Assembly (NCBI GenBank): GCA_001544655.2 | Contig: FCOD02000011.1 | Coordinates: forward strand, 62,001 to 126,000 | DNA: 64,000 nt | Direction of reading: 5' to 3' | DNA from: Caballeronia turbans | GTDB taxonomy: Bacteria > Pseudomonadota > Gammaproteobacteria > Burkholderiales > Burkholderiaceae | Shown: piece by piece, positions 51,571 to 61,374 of the stretch | Layout: every line of letters begins with the position of its first letter | Position numbering within the stretch: the stretch's first letter is position 1 | Notes under the pieces: model-generated | The model's input: the letters and a program-made list of their open reading frames with translations, nothing else | Told to the model about the DNA's origin: nothing | The model's database searches: none | Program-made: the position numbers and the translations under genes

Positions 51571-51921
51571 TCAAGTCGTACATCGCGCGATATCGAACCG
51601 CAGCTCCGGCTCGGGCACTCCGCCATCGTCACTGGACGACTGCTGCACCTTCACGATCGATCCATAAGCCGAAGGCGTCAGCGTCACCAGCCACGCATTG
51701 GAGCCGACCAGCAACTCCGTCGTGCCTTGATCGAGCCGCGTTTGCGCGGACGGAATCATGCGTTGCAAGCAATTCGATATATCCGAGGCAGGCCGCGCCG
51801 ACGAAACGTGTATCACGGGCTTCGACGCGCGCAGTTCGGGACCGCTCGTCGAACTGCAGGCGGCGAGGGCGGCGATGCCCGACGACAGAACGGAAATCAG
51901 CGCAAATCGAGACAGGTTCAT
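51571..51921 (-). CDS. Hypothetical lipoprotein
   Basis: 116-residue predicted lipoprotein. Signal peptide MNLSRFALISVLSSGIAALA followed by AC; the mature part contains NCLQRMIPSAQTRLDQG and NAWLVTLTPSAYGSIVKVQQ. No family recognised. A GGAG lies upstream of ATG 51921; an earlier start at 51951 is in frame. Convergent with tRNA-Ser and divergent from map. Confidence 0.7.
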   Translation of the reverse strand: MNLSRFALISVLSSGIAALAACSSTSGPELRASKPVIHVSSARPASDISNCLQRMIPSAQTRLDQGTTELLVGSNAWLVTLTPSAYGSIVKVQQSSSDDGGVPEPELRFDIARCTT

Positions 51922-52168
51922 AACGCTCCGACAGGTTCGAAATCGGGCCACTAAAACACAAACGCGCTTTCATCACAAGGCCGAGCGACGATCGCGGCGC
52001 ATCGCAAAACGCGCGCTCGAAGCCCACAGATGCAGTGCCCATGGGGCTTTCCAAGCAGCGGCCCTACGCGGGAGTGCTATCATCGGGCCCATTGTCCTCG
52101 CGCGCCGCCCGCCTCGAACACCGGTTAAAACATGCGCGCGAGGCGGCACGAACCCATCGCATTGCTCA

Positions 52169-52951
52169 ATGGCCATCACGCTCAAGACACCCGCCGACAT
52201 CGAAAAGTTGCGCATCTCCGGCCGCATGGCCGCCGAAGTCCTCGCGATGATCGCCGAACACGTCCGCCCGGGCGTCACCACCGACGAACTCGACGCCATC
52301 TGCAATCGCTTCATCGTCGACGAATTGAAGGCCATTCCTGCCAACGTCGGCTATATGGGCTTTCCCAAGACGGTCTGCACCTCGGTGAATCACGTCGTGT
52401 GCCACGGCATTCCCGGGCCGAAAGAACTGAAAGACGGCGACATCATCAACATCGATGTCGCGATCATCAAGGATGGCTACTACGGCGACACGAGCCGCAT
52501 GTACTACGCCGGCACCCCGAGCGCCGAAGCACGCCGTCTCACGGAAACGACCTACGAAGCGATGGTTGCCGGCATGCGCGAAGTGCGCCCGGGCGCGACG
52601 CTCGGCGATGTCGGCTTCGCGATTCAGAGCGTCGCGCATCGCGAGGGCTTTTCCGTGGTGCGCGAGTATTGCGGCCACGGCATCGGCCGGGTGTATCACG
52701 AGGACCCGCAGGTGCTGCATTACGGCCAGCGCGGCGCGGGCATGCGCCTGAAGCCGGGACTCGTCTTCACCATCGAACCGATGATCAACGCCGGCCGCGC
52801 CGCCACGCAGCAGTCGCGCGACGGCTGGACCGTGACGACCAAAGATCGCTCGCTTTCCGCGCAATGGGAGCACATGGTCGCCGTCACCGACGACGGCTTC
52901 GAACTGCTTACGCCGTGGCCGGACGGCACGGGAAGCTATGCGACGCCATGA
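52169..52951 (+). CDS. map: Methionine aminopeptidase, type I
   Basis: Removes N-terminal methionine (260 aa). Pita-bread fold metal ligands visible: NHVVCHGIP near residue 78, INIDVAIIKDGYYGDTSRMY (two aspartates) near 95, YCGHGIGRVYHEDPQV near 168, TIEPM near 205 and WEHMVAVT (Glu) near 235. Start MAITLKTPADIEKL is family-typical; the longer upstream frame is not. No rpsB or other usual neighbour beside it. Confidence 0.96.
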   Translation: MAITLKTPADIEKLRISGRMAAEVLAMIAEHVRPGVTTDELDAICNRFIVDELKAIPANVGYMGFPKTVCTSVNHVVCHGIPGPKELKDGDIINIDVAIIKDGYYGDTSRMYYAGTPSAEARRLTETTYEAMVAGMREVRPGATLGDVGFAIQSVAHREGFSVVREYCGHGIGRVYHEDPQVLHYGQRGAGMRLKPGLVFTIEPMINAGRAATQQSRDGWTVTTKDRSLSAQWEHMVAVTDDGFELLTPWPDGTGSYATP

Positions 52952-53109
52952 GCGCGGTCGCCTTATCGTGTGCGCTGTAAAGCACTTTCCAGGATTTAGG
53001 AATTGACGGGGTCGCCCGTTCGGTTGAAGCTATGTCCATGGCACGAGCGCCGCACCGGCCGACAGAGCCGTTAGCGCATCAGCCAGAGAGCCAGAGAGAA
53101 ATAGCCCGC

Positions 53110-53634
53110 ATGAGTCCCTCATTGACCGTCAGCCGCATCGGTGCGCACCAAGGATCGGTTTTGCGCGAGCTTCGCACGGCATCGCTGCGTGAAGCGCCGT
53201 ATGCATTCGGCGAAACGCTGGAAGACGCGCTGCTCGTCGACCCGTCGTTGTTCGACGATACCGCGGCGCTGCATGCGAATTCGCCCCGACTCGCGACGTT
53301 TCTGCTCTACACCGAAGGTCATCCCTGCGGTCTCGTGCACGCGTACATCGAAGAGGCGCCGAGCGCGCGCGCGTTCGTGAACGCGCTGTGGGTGGCGCCG
53401 GCTGTGCGGCATCTGCGCGGCGGCGAGTTGCTCGTGAACGTCGCGTCGCAGTGGCTCGTCGGACAGGGCGTCGCCGAGGTGCATGCGTGGATCTCCGAGG
53501 AGAATCGCACCGCGGTGCGCTTCTATGAGCGTCTCGGTTTTGGCCCCACCGGCGATCGTCGCGCAATGCCGTCTCACGAAGAAGAAGCCGAGTCGCTCTT
53601 CGTGCGCCACATGCACCCCGAAGAGCACGCCTAA
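53110..53634 (+). CDS. GNAT-family N-acetyltransferase
   Basis: 174-residue GNAT protein. Acetyl-CoA region: RAFVNALWVAPAVRHLRGGELLV near residue 88 (motif D/A region, with RxxGxG replaced by LRGGEL) and the C-terminal ENRTAVRFYERLGFGPTGDRR. Start at the internal ATG 53110 is preferred because the preceding 26 residues are not GNAT-like. Substrate unknown. Confidence 0.85.
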   Translation: MSPSLTVSRIGAHQGSVLRELRTASLREAPYAFGETLEDALLVDPSLFDDTAALHANSPRLATFLLYTEGHPCGLVHAYIEEAPSARAFVNALWVAPAVRHLRGGELLVNVASQWLVGQGVAEVHAWISEENRTAVRFYERLGFGPTGDRRAMPSHEEEAESLFVRHMHPEEHA

Positions 53635-53777
53635 CTCCCGTTAGTTCTCGCTCTGTCATCGCTTCTCGCGTGCCCGCGTGGCACACACTTCTCGTTTTCG
53701 ATAGCTGAAATCGGTCCTAAAAATTATGGCCGTGTGCGACAACGCCTGTAAAATACGCAAAATTTTTGGCCGTTCCT

Positions 53778-54563
53778 ATGTCGCTCAACAAAACGCCCTT
53801 CTTCGAACTGCGCAGCGGCTCCGTCGACACGCTTCTCTTCGTCGTCAAGACTTCCGACCTCGATGCCCTGCGTAACGAACTCACGCGGCGCTTCGAAGCA
53901 ACTCCCGAATTCTTCGCAGGCGATGTCGTCGCAATCGACGTGCGTCGTCTCGCTGATTCCGCGAAGGGCGGCGAAGGCGAGCGCGTGTCGCTCGCCGCGC
54001 TCGAGACGCTGCTGAAGAGCGTGCGCATGCGTCCGATCGGCATCGTCGCGCTTCCCGCGCAGACGTGGGCGATTCAATGGGCGAACGAAGGCGGCCTGCC
54101 GATTCTCGAAGCGCGCGACCGGCGCGGCGCGCCGAAGCCTTCGGTCGACGAGGCGAAGCCGAACACCGAAGCCGCTGCGGTGATCGAGGCGGCCGTCGCG
54201 AAGGAGCCGGCGCCCGCGTCGCTGCCCGCACCCGCGACCATCATCGACCGGCCGCTGCGCTCGGGCCAGCAGGTCTACGCGAAGGGCGATCTCATCGTGC
54301 TCGGACTCGTGTCGTACGGGGCCGAAGTGATCGCCGAAGGCAATATCCATATCTATGCGCCGTTGCGCGGCCGCGCGCTCGCGGGCGTGCACGGCAATCT
54401 CGAGGCGCGGATCTTCTGCACCTGTCTCGAGCCGGAACTCATCTCCATCGCGGGCATCTATCGGACGACTGAAAACCCGCTGCCGGCCGACGTGCTCAGC
54501 AAGGCCGTACAAATCTGGCTGAACGAAGAAAAACTCATGATCGAACCGCTGCGACTGACCTGA
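53778..54563 (+). CDS. minC: Septum site-determining protein MinC
   Basis: Inhibitor of FtsZ assembly (261 aa). N-terminal MinC_N domain ([21 protein letters not shown]), a Pro/Ala-rich linker, and the C-terminal beta-helix MinC_C ([46 protein letters not shown]) that binds MinD. First gene of minCDE; a TAAAAT-like box lies about 30 bp upstream. ATG at 53778 chosen over one 4 codons earlier. Confidence 0.96.
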   Translation: MSLNKTPFFELRSGSVDTLLFVVKTSDLDALRNELTRRFEATPEFFAGDVVAIDVRRLADSAKGGEGERVSLAALETLLKSVRMRPIGIVALPAQTWAIQWANEGGLPILEARDRRGAPKPSVDEAKPNTEAAAVIEAAVAKEPAPASLPAPATIIDRPLRSGQQVYAKGDLIVLGLVSYGAEVIAEGNIHIYAPLRGRALAGVHGNLEARIFCTCLEPELISIAGIYRTTENPLPADVLSKAVQIWLNEEKLMIEPLRLT

Positions 54564-54650
54564 CGGGTTGGATCGACTCGCGCGCCCGATGCCCCGGCGC
54601 GCGCCCGAAAGCAACGCGAGCGGACCTATTGACGAACACAAGGTACTTGT

Positions 54651-55466
54651 ATGGCAAAAATCATTGTGGTGACTTCGGGGAAGGGCGGCGTCGGCAAGAC
54701 GACCACCAGCGCGAGCTTCGCATCGGCGCTCGCATTGCGCGGCCACAAGACGGCCGTGATCGACTTCGACGTCGGTCTGCGCAATCTCGACCTCATCATG
54801 GGTTGCGAACGCCGCGTGGTGTACGACCTGATCAACGTCATTCAGGGCGAAGCCAATCTGCATCAGGCGCTCATCAAGGACAAGAAGTGCGAGAACCTCT
54901 ACATCCTGCCGGCGTCGCAGACGCGCGACAAGGATGCGCTCACGCTCGAGGGCGTCGAGAAGGTCATCAACGAACTGATCAAGATGGATTTCGAGTACAT
55001 CGTCTGCGATTCGCCGGCGGGCATCGAATCCGGCGCGCTGATGGCGATGCACTTCGCCGATGAAGCGCTCATCGTGACGAATCCCGAAGTGTCTTCCGTG
55101 CGCGACTCGGACCGCATTCTCGGCATCCTGTCGTCGAAGACCAAGCGCGCGATCGAAGGAAAGGAGCCCGTCAAGGAGCATCTGCTCATCACGCGTTACA
55201 ACCCGAAGCGTGTCAGCGAGGGCGAAATGCTGTCGCTCTCCGACATTCAGGAAATCCTGCGCATCGAGCTGATCGGCGTGATTCCGGAATCGGAAGCGGT
55301 GCTGCATGCGTCGAACCAGGGCTTGCCGGCCGTGCATCTCGATGGCACGGATGTCGCCGAATCGTACAAGGACGTGGTGTCGCGCTTCCTCGGGGAAGAA
55401 ACGGCGCTGCGCTTCACGGATTATCACAAGCCTGGTCTGCTGCAACGCATCTTCGGCACCAAGTAA
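54651..55466 (+). CDS. minD: Septum site-determining ATPase MinD
   Basis: Membrane-associated ParA-type ATPase (271 aa) that localises MinC at the poles. Deviant Walker A SGKGGVGKTTTSASFA near residues 10-25, the DFDVGLRNLDLIMGCERR region near 40-57, DSPAGIESGALM near 120, and the C-terminal amphipathic membrane-targeting tail KPGLLQRIFGTK. Between minC and minE with short gaps. Confidence 0.98.
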   Translation: MAKIIVVTSGKGGVGKTTTSASFASALALRGHKTAVIDFDVGLRNLDLIMGCERRVVYDLINVIQGEANLHQALIKDKKCENLYILPASQTRDKDALTLEGVEKVINELIKMDFEYIVCDSPAGIESGALMAMHFADEALIVTNPEVSSVRDSDRILGILSSKTKRAIEGKEPVKEHLLITRYNPKRVSEGEMLSLSDIQEILRIELIGVIPESEAVLHASNQGLPAVHLDGTDVAESYKDVVSRFLGEETALRFTDYHKPGLLQRIFGTK

Positions 55467-55475
55467 GGGGACGCA

Positions 55476-55730
55476 ATGTCGATTCTTTCGTTTTTGCTGG
55501 GCGAGAAAAGAAAGTCCGCTTCGGTCGCGAAGGAACGCTTGCAGTTGATCATTGCGCACGAGCGCGCGGGTGGCAAAGCCGCCGCCGATTATCTGCCGGC
55601 GTTGCAACGAGAACTCGTTGCGGTGATTTCGAAGTACGTGAAGATTTCCGATGACGATATTCGAGTGAGCCTCGAGCGTCAGGACGACCTCGAAGTGCTG
55701 GAAGTGAAGATCGAGATTCCGCAGGCGTAA
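55476..55730 (+). CDS. minE: Cell division topological factor MinE
   Basis: 84 aa. N-terminal anti-MinCD segment ([24 protein letters not shown]) and dimerisation domain ([26 protein letters not shown]). Starts 9 bp after minD; drives Min oscillation. Confidence 0.98.
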   Translation: MSILSFLLGEKRKSASVAKERLQLIIAHERAGGKAAADYLPALQRELVAVISKYVKISDDDIRVSLERQDDLEVLEVKIEIPQA

Positions 55731-55794
55731 CGCGTAGCGCTTGCGCGCGCGGCATCGCGTCGGCTCAGGCCGCGCGAGCATCGCGGAAAGGAGC

Positions 55795-55829
55795 AAAGCC
55801 AGGATCCGACGATCCTGGCTTTTGTTTTT
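55795..55829 (+). terminator. Terminator after minCDE
   Basis: AAAGCCAGGATC (55795-55806) pairs with GATCCTGGCTTT (55811-55822), followed by TTTGTTTTT. Confidence 0.93.
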
Positions 55830-56038
55830 GCGCGCTATCGTTTGCGCGCGCGATTCGTTCGACCAGTGCGCGCCTTTCATCAATATTCGGTTGCACATTG
55901 GGTGTCGTTGTAATGCTCGCTTTGTCCTCCTTCTGACGTTCCCGCGCATTGAGTGCGTATCGGCGGCGCGCTGCGTCGCCGGTTGCATCGATCCGCGCCA
56001 TGTGGCGCTCAATGTCTCGAACGAAGAAGAGGTACGTC

Positions 56039-56350
56039 ATGAAAACATCCCTCCGCACGCTGCTCGCCCGAACCGCGCTGGTCGTCGCCGGCGCGATCAC
56101 CGTAACGGCTGCGTCTGCCGCCGAAGTCGTGATCGTTGCGCCGAGTGCGCCGCCCGCGCCGCGCTACGAGGCCGCGCCGCCAGCGCGTGCGGGATATGTG
56201 TGGGATCGCGGTCACTGGAACTGGGAGCATGGCCGCTACGTGTGGGTCGGCGGTCATTGGGAAGCCGAGCGTGTCGGTCATCGATGGGTACCGGGCGAAT
56301 GGGTCGGACACGGCGCGCGGTATCGCTGGGTGCCGGCGCACTGGGCGTGA
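56039..56350 (+). CDS. Exported YXWGXW-repeat protein
   Basis: 103 residues. Signal peptide MKTSLRTLLARTALVVAGAI ending near TAASAA, then an acidic/Pro linker and tryptophan-rich repeats of the WxxGxW type (YVWDRGHWNWEHGRYVWVGG, HWEAERVGHRWVPGEWVGHG). Such proteins are common in Burkholderiales; function unknown, probably envelope-located. It is followed 13 bp later by a tiny lipoprotein gene, so both may be co-transcribed. Confidence 0.85.
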   Translation: MKTSLRTLLARTALVVAGAITVTAASAAEVVIVAPSAPPAPRYEAAPPARAGYVWDRGHWNWEHGRYVWVGGHWEAERVGHRWVPGEWVGHGARYRWVPAHWA

Positions 56351-56363
56351 TGGGAGGACGCAG

Positions 56364-56480
56364 ATGAAGCGGCTCCTGCTCGTCCTCATGGCTGTCGTGC
56401 TCGCCGATGCGCTCGCGGGCTGCATCGTCGTGCCGGCGCATCCTTACGCGTATCGGCCGGCGCACGTCTACGTGTATTGA
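56364..56480 (+). CDS. Tiny lipoprotein (38 aa)
   Basis: MKRLLLVLMAVVLADALAGC gives a lipobox LAGC with Cys20, followed by a short mature part IVVPAHPYAYRPAHVYVY, rich in Tyr and His. GGGAGG at 56352-56357 sits 6 bp upstream of the ATG. Downstream partner of the YXWGXW protein. Recorded as a real gene because signal peptide, lipobox and ribosome binding site coincide. Confidence 0.72.
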   Translation: MKRLLLVLMAVVLADALAGCIVVPAHPYAYRPAHVYVY

Positions 56481-56484
56481 CGGC

Positions 56485-57867
56485 CTATTTCAGCGGCGCT
56501 TCGTCCTTCGTTCCGGCGGGCGCCGCTTCGCCGCCCTCGGGCAGTTCCGGCGACGGCGCGAGCTTTTCCAGCGGCGTCATGTATCTCGCCGACAGCGCTT
56601 CGTAGAGCGGCGGCGCGAAGAGGCGCGACATGCGGCTCGAGATCAGCGCCGCCGCCATCAGCGAGATCACGAGCGCGTGGCCGTCGATCATCTCCATCAC
56701 GATGACGAACGCGGTGATCGGCGACTGCGTGACGGCGGCGAGATAGCCGACCATTGCGAGCGCGATCAGCATGGGCAAGGACATCTGCGGGAAGAGCACG
56801 TGCAGGACGTTGCCGAAACCCGCGCCGATCGACAGCGACGGCGCGAAGATCCCGCCCGGAATGCCGGGCAGGTACGAACCGATCATCGAGATCATTTTGA
56901 GGAGCGGATAGAGCATCGACAGATGCTCGCGCCCTTCGAGCAGGCCGCGCGCCTCGGCGTATCCGCTGCCGAAGGTCGTGCCGCCGGCCAGCAATCCGAC
57001 GACGGCAATGATGAAGCCGCAGAGCGCCGCGAACGCGACCGGCCGCGACGCATGGAGGTGTCTCAGCGACGCGGGAATCCATTTGCTCGTGTTGAGCAGC
57101 AGCCAGCAGAAGACGCCGCCCGCAATACCGGTGACGATGCCCGTCACGACGACCGCCACAGCGAAGAACCTCGGGAACTGCGCGCCGGCCCGGATCGTGC
57201 CGAAGTACGTGTAATTGCCGCTCACTCCGAGCGCGATGACACCCGCGATGATGATGCCCGTAATGAGCACGCCGCTTGTGCGAACTTCGAAGCTGCGCGT
57301 GAGCTCCTCGATCGCGAACACGATGCCGGCGAGCGGCGTGTTGAATGCCGCCGACAGGCCGGCCGCCGCGCCCGCGAGCACGAGTTGCCGTTCGATCAGC
57401 GAATTTGAGCGCGGGTAGAAGCGCCGCATGTTGAACATCAGCGCCGCGCCGATCTGCACAGTCGGACCTTCGCGGCCGATGGTCAGTCCGCCGAGTATCG
57501 CGACGAGCGAGACGCCGATCTTGGCGACGAGAATGCGCAAGGTGAGCAGTCGCCCGCCCGCCGCCGATGTCGGGCTGTCCAGCACGGCGATGACCTGCGG
57601 AATGCCGCTGCCTTCGGATCCACGGAAGAATCGCCGCGTGACGAAGACGCAGAGCGCCGCGGCGGCGGGCGTGATCACGAGCGGCAGCCAGGCATGCTCA
57701 CTGCGGATAGCGGAAAAGACGCTGAAGCCCCAGTCGATCAGCCGGGCGTAGTAGACGGCGACGAGCCCGACCAGGATCGCACCGAGCCAGAAGATGCCGT
57801 AACGGCGCCACAGGCTGCGTGTGCGTCGCATGGTGACGGCCGAGAAGGAACGCAGCACGCGGATCAT
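56485..57867 (-). CDS. ClC-family chloride channel/transporter
   Basis: 460 residues, about 10-12 hydrophobic segments. ClC motifs: GSEGSGIPQVIAVL near residue 85 (GSGIP), GLTIGREGPTVQIG near 125 (with the gating glutamate in GREGP) and GSYLPGIPGGIFAPSLSIGA near 340 (GIFxP). The retained gating Glu suggests an H+/Cl- exchanger is possible. C-terminal tail is acidic. Converges on the tiny lipoprotein gene. Confidence 0.92.
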   Translation of the reverse strand: MIRVLRSFSAVTMRRTRSLWRRYGIFWLGAILVGLVAVYYARLIDWGFSVFSAIRSEHAWLPLVITPAAAALCVFVTRRFFRGSEGSGIPQVIAVLDSPTSAAGGRLLTLRILVAKIGVSLVAILGGLTIGREGPTVQIGAALMFNMRRFYPRSNSLIERQLVLAGAAAGLSAAFNTPLAGIVFAIEELTRSFEVRTSGVLITGIIIAGVIALGVSGNYTYFGTIRAGAQFPRFFAVAVVVTGIVTGIAGGVFCWLLLNTSKWIPASLRHLHASRPVAFAALCGFIIAVVGLLAGGTTFGSGYAEARGLLEGREHLSMLYPLLKMISMIGSYLPGIPGGIFAPSLSIGAGFGNVLHVLFPQMSLPMLIALAMVGYLAAVTQSPITAFVIVMEMIDGHALVISLMAAALISSRMSRLFAPPLYEALSARYMTPLEKLAPSPELPEGGEAAPAGTKDEAPLK

Positions 57868-58123
57868 GCGATGGCCGTCGGCGAAGCGGTGGATGCGCAG
57901 GGTACTGCGGAGGCCAGAAAAAAGAACAGGCGCGAGGCTTTCGCCGGGCGCCCAAGAAACGCTCCCGCCATAAGCAGGAGCGGAGAGGAGAGAAGAGCCG
58001 TCAGGTCAGCCCGGAAAGCGAGCCGCACGAACAGCATTAAGTGCTCAGAGCAAGCGCGCAGTGGAAAGTTCACTCGACTTGAAATTTATTTGTAGGTCCG
58101 GTGTGCGACGCCGGCACTCGGTA

Positions 58124-58303
58124 TCAGGCGGTGAGGACTTCGAAAGCAAGCACCGCGAGGAGCGCGCCCACATTCGCGATGACCGCTTCGAAGAGCATGC
58201 CTCGCCACGTCGCCGGACGAAACTTCACCGCGAGCAGCAGTGCCGCGATTAGTGCGATTGCAATTATCGCGACGAGGTGGGAACTCTGCAGATGAATGCG
58301 CAT
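58124..58303 (-). CDS. Small membrane protein
   Basis: 59 residues from MRIHLQSSHLVAIIAIALIA, with a GGAGG ribosome binding site 6 bp before the ATG. Two hydrophobic segments (about 10-24 and 38-56) separated by KFRPATWRG. An in-frame ATG at 58384 would add 27 charged residues. Family not recognised. Sits alone between the ClC and OpgC genes in a moderately A/T-richer region. Confidence 0.7.
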   Translation of the reverse strand: MRIHLQSSHLVAIIAIALIAALLLAVKFRPATWRGMLFEAVIANVGALLAVLAFEVLTA

Positions 58304-58564
58304 GTCGGCCTCCGGTTCTGGTCTCGCGGCATTGTTTTCCGCGACCTGTTTTTGTCGAAGTTGCTCGAGTATAGGCAGCGGCATATTGACTGGAAAGCGG
58401 ACAAAAAAGTCATTTTGCCGCCAGCTTGCCGACTGCCATCGAGTGTTACTTTGAAATACGCGTTGATTCAGGGAATTTTCTTTTCAGCCTAGGTACAAAC
58501 CCCGTATGTGCGCCGCGCCATTCCCGGCGGCGCCGAAACCGCAAGTCCGTGGAGCATTCGCCAG

Positions 58565-59749
58565 ATGACTTCCCCGACGACACGTTCTCTCGAAGTCGAT
58601 TTCTTTCGAGGAATCGTGCTGCTCATTATCGCGGTGGACCATATAACGGGAAGCGTGCTTTCGCGCTTTACGCTGCATCAATATGCATTCTGCGATTCCG
58701 CAGAAGTTTTCGTGTTTCTTGGGGGTTATGCGTCGGCGGCGGCTTATACGGCGCTTGCGACTCGCCGTAGCGATTCAGCCGCGCGCCGACGCTTTTTCAA
58801 ACGCAGTTGGGAAATCTATCGCGCGTACCTGTTCACGGCGTTTCTGATGCTGATCGGCGGCGCGCTCCTGATGGCGCTGAAGGTCGATACGCCGATGGTC
58901 CAGTACACCGAGTGGCCGAACTTCCTCGTGAGACCGTTCGGCCTGACCGTCGATATCGCTCTGCTGCGTCAGCAGCCTTATCTTTCCGCGGTGCTGCCGA
59001 TGTACTCGGTTTTCGCGCTCGCCGTCCCGGTCATCGTTCCGCTCGCGCAGAAAAAGCCGGTCATCGCGATGTTCGGCAGTCTGCTCGTGTGGCTCGCGGC
59101 CATGCCGCTCTTGCGCTTTTTGCCGGGTACCTACGGCGAAGCGTGGTCGTTCAACCCGTTCGCCTGGCAACTGATGTTCATGACCGGCATCCTGTCGCGC
59201 GTCCAGCCAATCAGCGACGCATTTCATGCCGGCCGTGCCGCGCGCTGGCTGACCGCAGGCGCGATTGCCCTCGCGCTGACGTTCGCGTTTTTCAAGCTCT
59301 TCCTCGAAACCCAGGCGCCGCCGGGATACATGAAGCAGAACCTCGCGACGCTGCGCATCGTGAGCTTTGCGGCGATCGCGTGGATCGTCGCGCGCGGGGT
59401 GTATTCGGGATGGGTCGGCAGACTCGCGCGCAAGTTGCCCGGCATCGTGACGATCGGCCAGCAGGGGCTCGTGTGCTTCATCGCGGGAACGTGCGTATCG
59501 CTCGTGCTGGATTCGGCACTGCGCGCAATGGGCGTGCTCGGGCTCGGGCGCTACCCGTCGCACTGGATTCTGGGGCTCATCGCAGATGGCATCGCCATCG
59601 CGAGTCTGCTCGTGCTTGCGCGCTTCTGGGCCGACCGCAAGGCGGCGAAGGCAGCGCGCGCGAACGGCGTCGAACGGCCGGCGCCGCGCATTCCGGTAAT
59701 CAAGGGCAGGCCGGTGCCTGCCCATGTCACGAACCAGCGCGATCGCTAG
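58565..59749 (+). CDS. opgC: OpgC-family acyltransferase-like membrane protein
   Basis: 394 residues with about 10 transmembrane segments. The N-terminal motif RSLEVDFFRGIVLLIIAVDH and GYASAAAYTALATRR follow the OpgC/acyltransferase-3 plan; members add succinyl groups to periplasmic glucans. C-terminal tail is basic. Starts MTSPTTRS, preferred to an upstream ATG at 58508 in the same frame. Converges closely on the MFS gene, 19 bp apart, with no clear terminator. Confidence 0.85.
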   Translation: MTSPTTRSLEVDFFRGIVLLIIAVDHITGSVLSRFTLHQYAFCDSAEVFVFLGGYASAAAYTALATRRSDSAARRRFFKRSWEIYRAYLFTAFLMLIGGALLMALKVDTPMVQYTEWPNFLVRPFGLTVDIALLRQQPYLSAVLPMYSVFALAVPVIVPLAQKKPVIAMFGSLLVWLAAMPLLRFLPGTYGEAWSFNPFAWQLMFMTGILSRVQPISDAFHAGRAARWLTAGAIALALTFAFFKLFLETQAPPGYMKQNLATLRIVSFAAIAWIVARGVYSGWVGRLARKLPGIVTIGQQGLVCFIAGTCVSLVLDSALRAMGVLGLGRYPSHWILGLIADGIAIASLLVLARFWADRKAAKAARANGVERPAPRIPVIKGRPVPAHVTNQRDR

Positions 59750-59768
59750 GCGCGCCGGTTGCCCACTC

Positions 59769-61073
59769 TCATTCGAGCGTGATGTTGCGCGTCTCACGCA
59801 TGCACAGCACCGCGATGAGGCTCACCGCCGCGGCGGCCGACACATAGCCGCCCACCCACGTCAGCCCGCCGCGATTGGCGAGCAGTTGCGCGATATACGG
59901 CGCGACCGACGCACCCAGAATCCCGCCCAGGTTGTACGCGACGCCGGCGCCCGTGTAGCGCACGTTCGTCGGAAAAAGCTCGGGCAGGAGGGCGCCCATC
60001 GGCGCGAAGGTGACGCCCATCAGGAACAGCTCGATCGTGAGGAAGAGCGCGACCTGGATCGTATCGCCGCTGCCGAGGAGCGGGGCCATCGCGAAGCCGG
60101 ACAGAATCGCGAGCAGGCAGCCGACAATCAGCACAGGCTTGCGTCCGAAGCGGTCACTCGCGATTGCGGAAATCGGCGTGGCGATCGCCATGAACAGCAC
60201 GGCGAAGCACAGGAGTCCCAGAAACGTCTCGCGCGCGAAATGCAGCTTGGCGACGCCGTAGGACAGCGAGAACACCGTCGAGATGTAAAAGAGCGTGTAG
60301 CAGACGACCATCGCGAACGCGCCGAGCAGCGTCGGCACGAGATGGCTCGACAGCAGCGTCGCGACGGGCACCTTCACGCGCTCCTCGCGCTCGACAGCCG
60401 CGCGGAACGCCGGCGTCTCCGCGATCTTCAGGCGCACGTAGAGGCCGAGCGCGACCAGCACGGCGCTCACGATGAACGGCACGCGCCAGCCCCAACTGCG
60501 GAACTGCTCATCGGAGAGCGACAGCGCGAGACCGAAGAAGAGGCCGTTCGACGCGAGGAAGCCGATCGACGGTCCGAGCTGCGGAAACATGCCGAAGAGA
60601 CCGCGCTTGCCTTTTGGCGCGTATTCAGTCGCGAGCAGCGCGGCGCCGCCCCATTCGCCGCCGAGGCCGATGCCCTGCCCGAAGCGCAGGACGCACAGCA
60701 GGATCGGCGCGAGGCTGCCGATCGAATCGTAGCCGGGGACGAAGCCGATGAGTGTCGTCGAGACGCCCATCACGAGCAGCGAAGCGACGAGCGTGGATTT
60801 GCGGCCGATGCGGTCGCCGAAGTGACCGAACAGGAACGAGCCGATCGGTCGCGCGAAAAACGCGATGCCGAACGTGACGAATGCGGAGAGCGCCTGCGCG
60901 GCGGGCGAGTCGTGCGGAAAGAACACCGGTCCGATGACGAGCGCGGCGGCGGTCGCATAGACATAGAAGTCGTAGAACTCGATCGCGGTGCCGATGAAGC
61001 TCGCGAAGATAACGCGAGAAGCGCTTTGGGAACCGTCGCCGGGCTTTGCGGCGGAAAGCGAGGGTGAGGCCAT
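59769..61073 (-). CDS. MHS-family MFS transporter
   Basis: 434-residue proton symporter of the metabolite:H+ symporter (ShiA/ProP-like) group, 12 hydrophobic segments. Signature segments include FIGTAIEFYDFYVYATAAAL near residue 27, HFGDRIGRKSTL near 84 and RFGQGIGLGGEWGGAALLATE near 130. GGAG upstream supports ATG 61073; the longer frame to 61232 adds 53 basic residues. Substrate unknown; organic acids are typical. Confidence 0.9.
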   Translation of the reverse strand: MASPSLSAAKPGDGSQSASRVIFASFIGTAIEFYDFYVYATAAALVIGPVFFPHDSPAAQALSAFVTFGIAFFARPIGSFLFGHFGDRIGRKSTLVASLLVMGVSTTLIGFVPGYDSIGSLAPILLCVLRFGQGIGLGGEWGGAALLATEYAPKGKRGLFGMFPQLGPSIGFLASNGLFFGLALSLSDEQFRSWGWRVPFIVSAVLVALGLYVRLKIAETPAFRAAVEREERVKVPVATLLSSHLVPTLLGAFAMVVCYTLFYISTVFSLSYGVAKLHFARETFLGLLCFAVLFMAIATPISAIASDRFGRKPVLIVGCLLAILSGFAMAPLLGSGDTIQVALFLTIELFLMGVTFAPMGALLPELFPTNVRYTGAGVAYNLGGILGASVAPYIAQLLANRGGLTWVGGYVSAAAAVSLIAVLCMRETRNITLE

Positions 61074-61374
61074 GTTGTCTCCGTTGTCGTGTTGCCGTGG
61101 TGCGAAGCATTGTCGCGCGCATCGCCGGGTGAGAGCGATCGGAATGACGAGCGATGTCGTCGCGCGACGCGAGTCAGCTTTTTGTAGGGATTGCGATGCG
61201 ATGGCAGGAAAGCCAGCTTTGACGGCGCGCACGAGTAACGCGCAATGTCGCGGCGCAGTCGGGCTGCGCTCAGGCGCTTCGCGCGGCGCGCGGGATGGGC
61301 GCGAGGCGAAGGCCGCCGGAACCGGTCCGGCAGGGGTGCCGAAAATTATAACGAGCGTGCGGGGTGCGCGCTGA
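61074..61374. other. Intergenic region upstream of MFS gene
   Basis: 301 bp. Holds the 5' side of the MFS gene and the 3' side of the TonB-like lipoprotein gene (both minus strand). I see no terminator, repeat or ORF that stands out. Confidence 0.5.
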
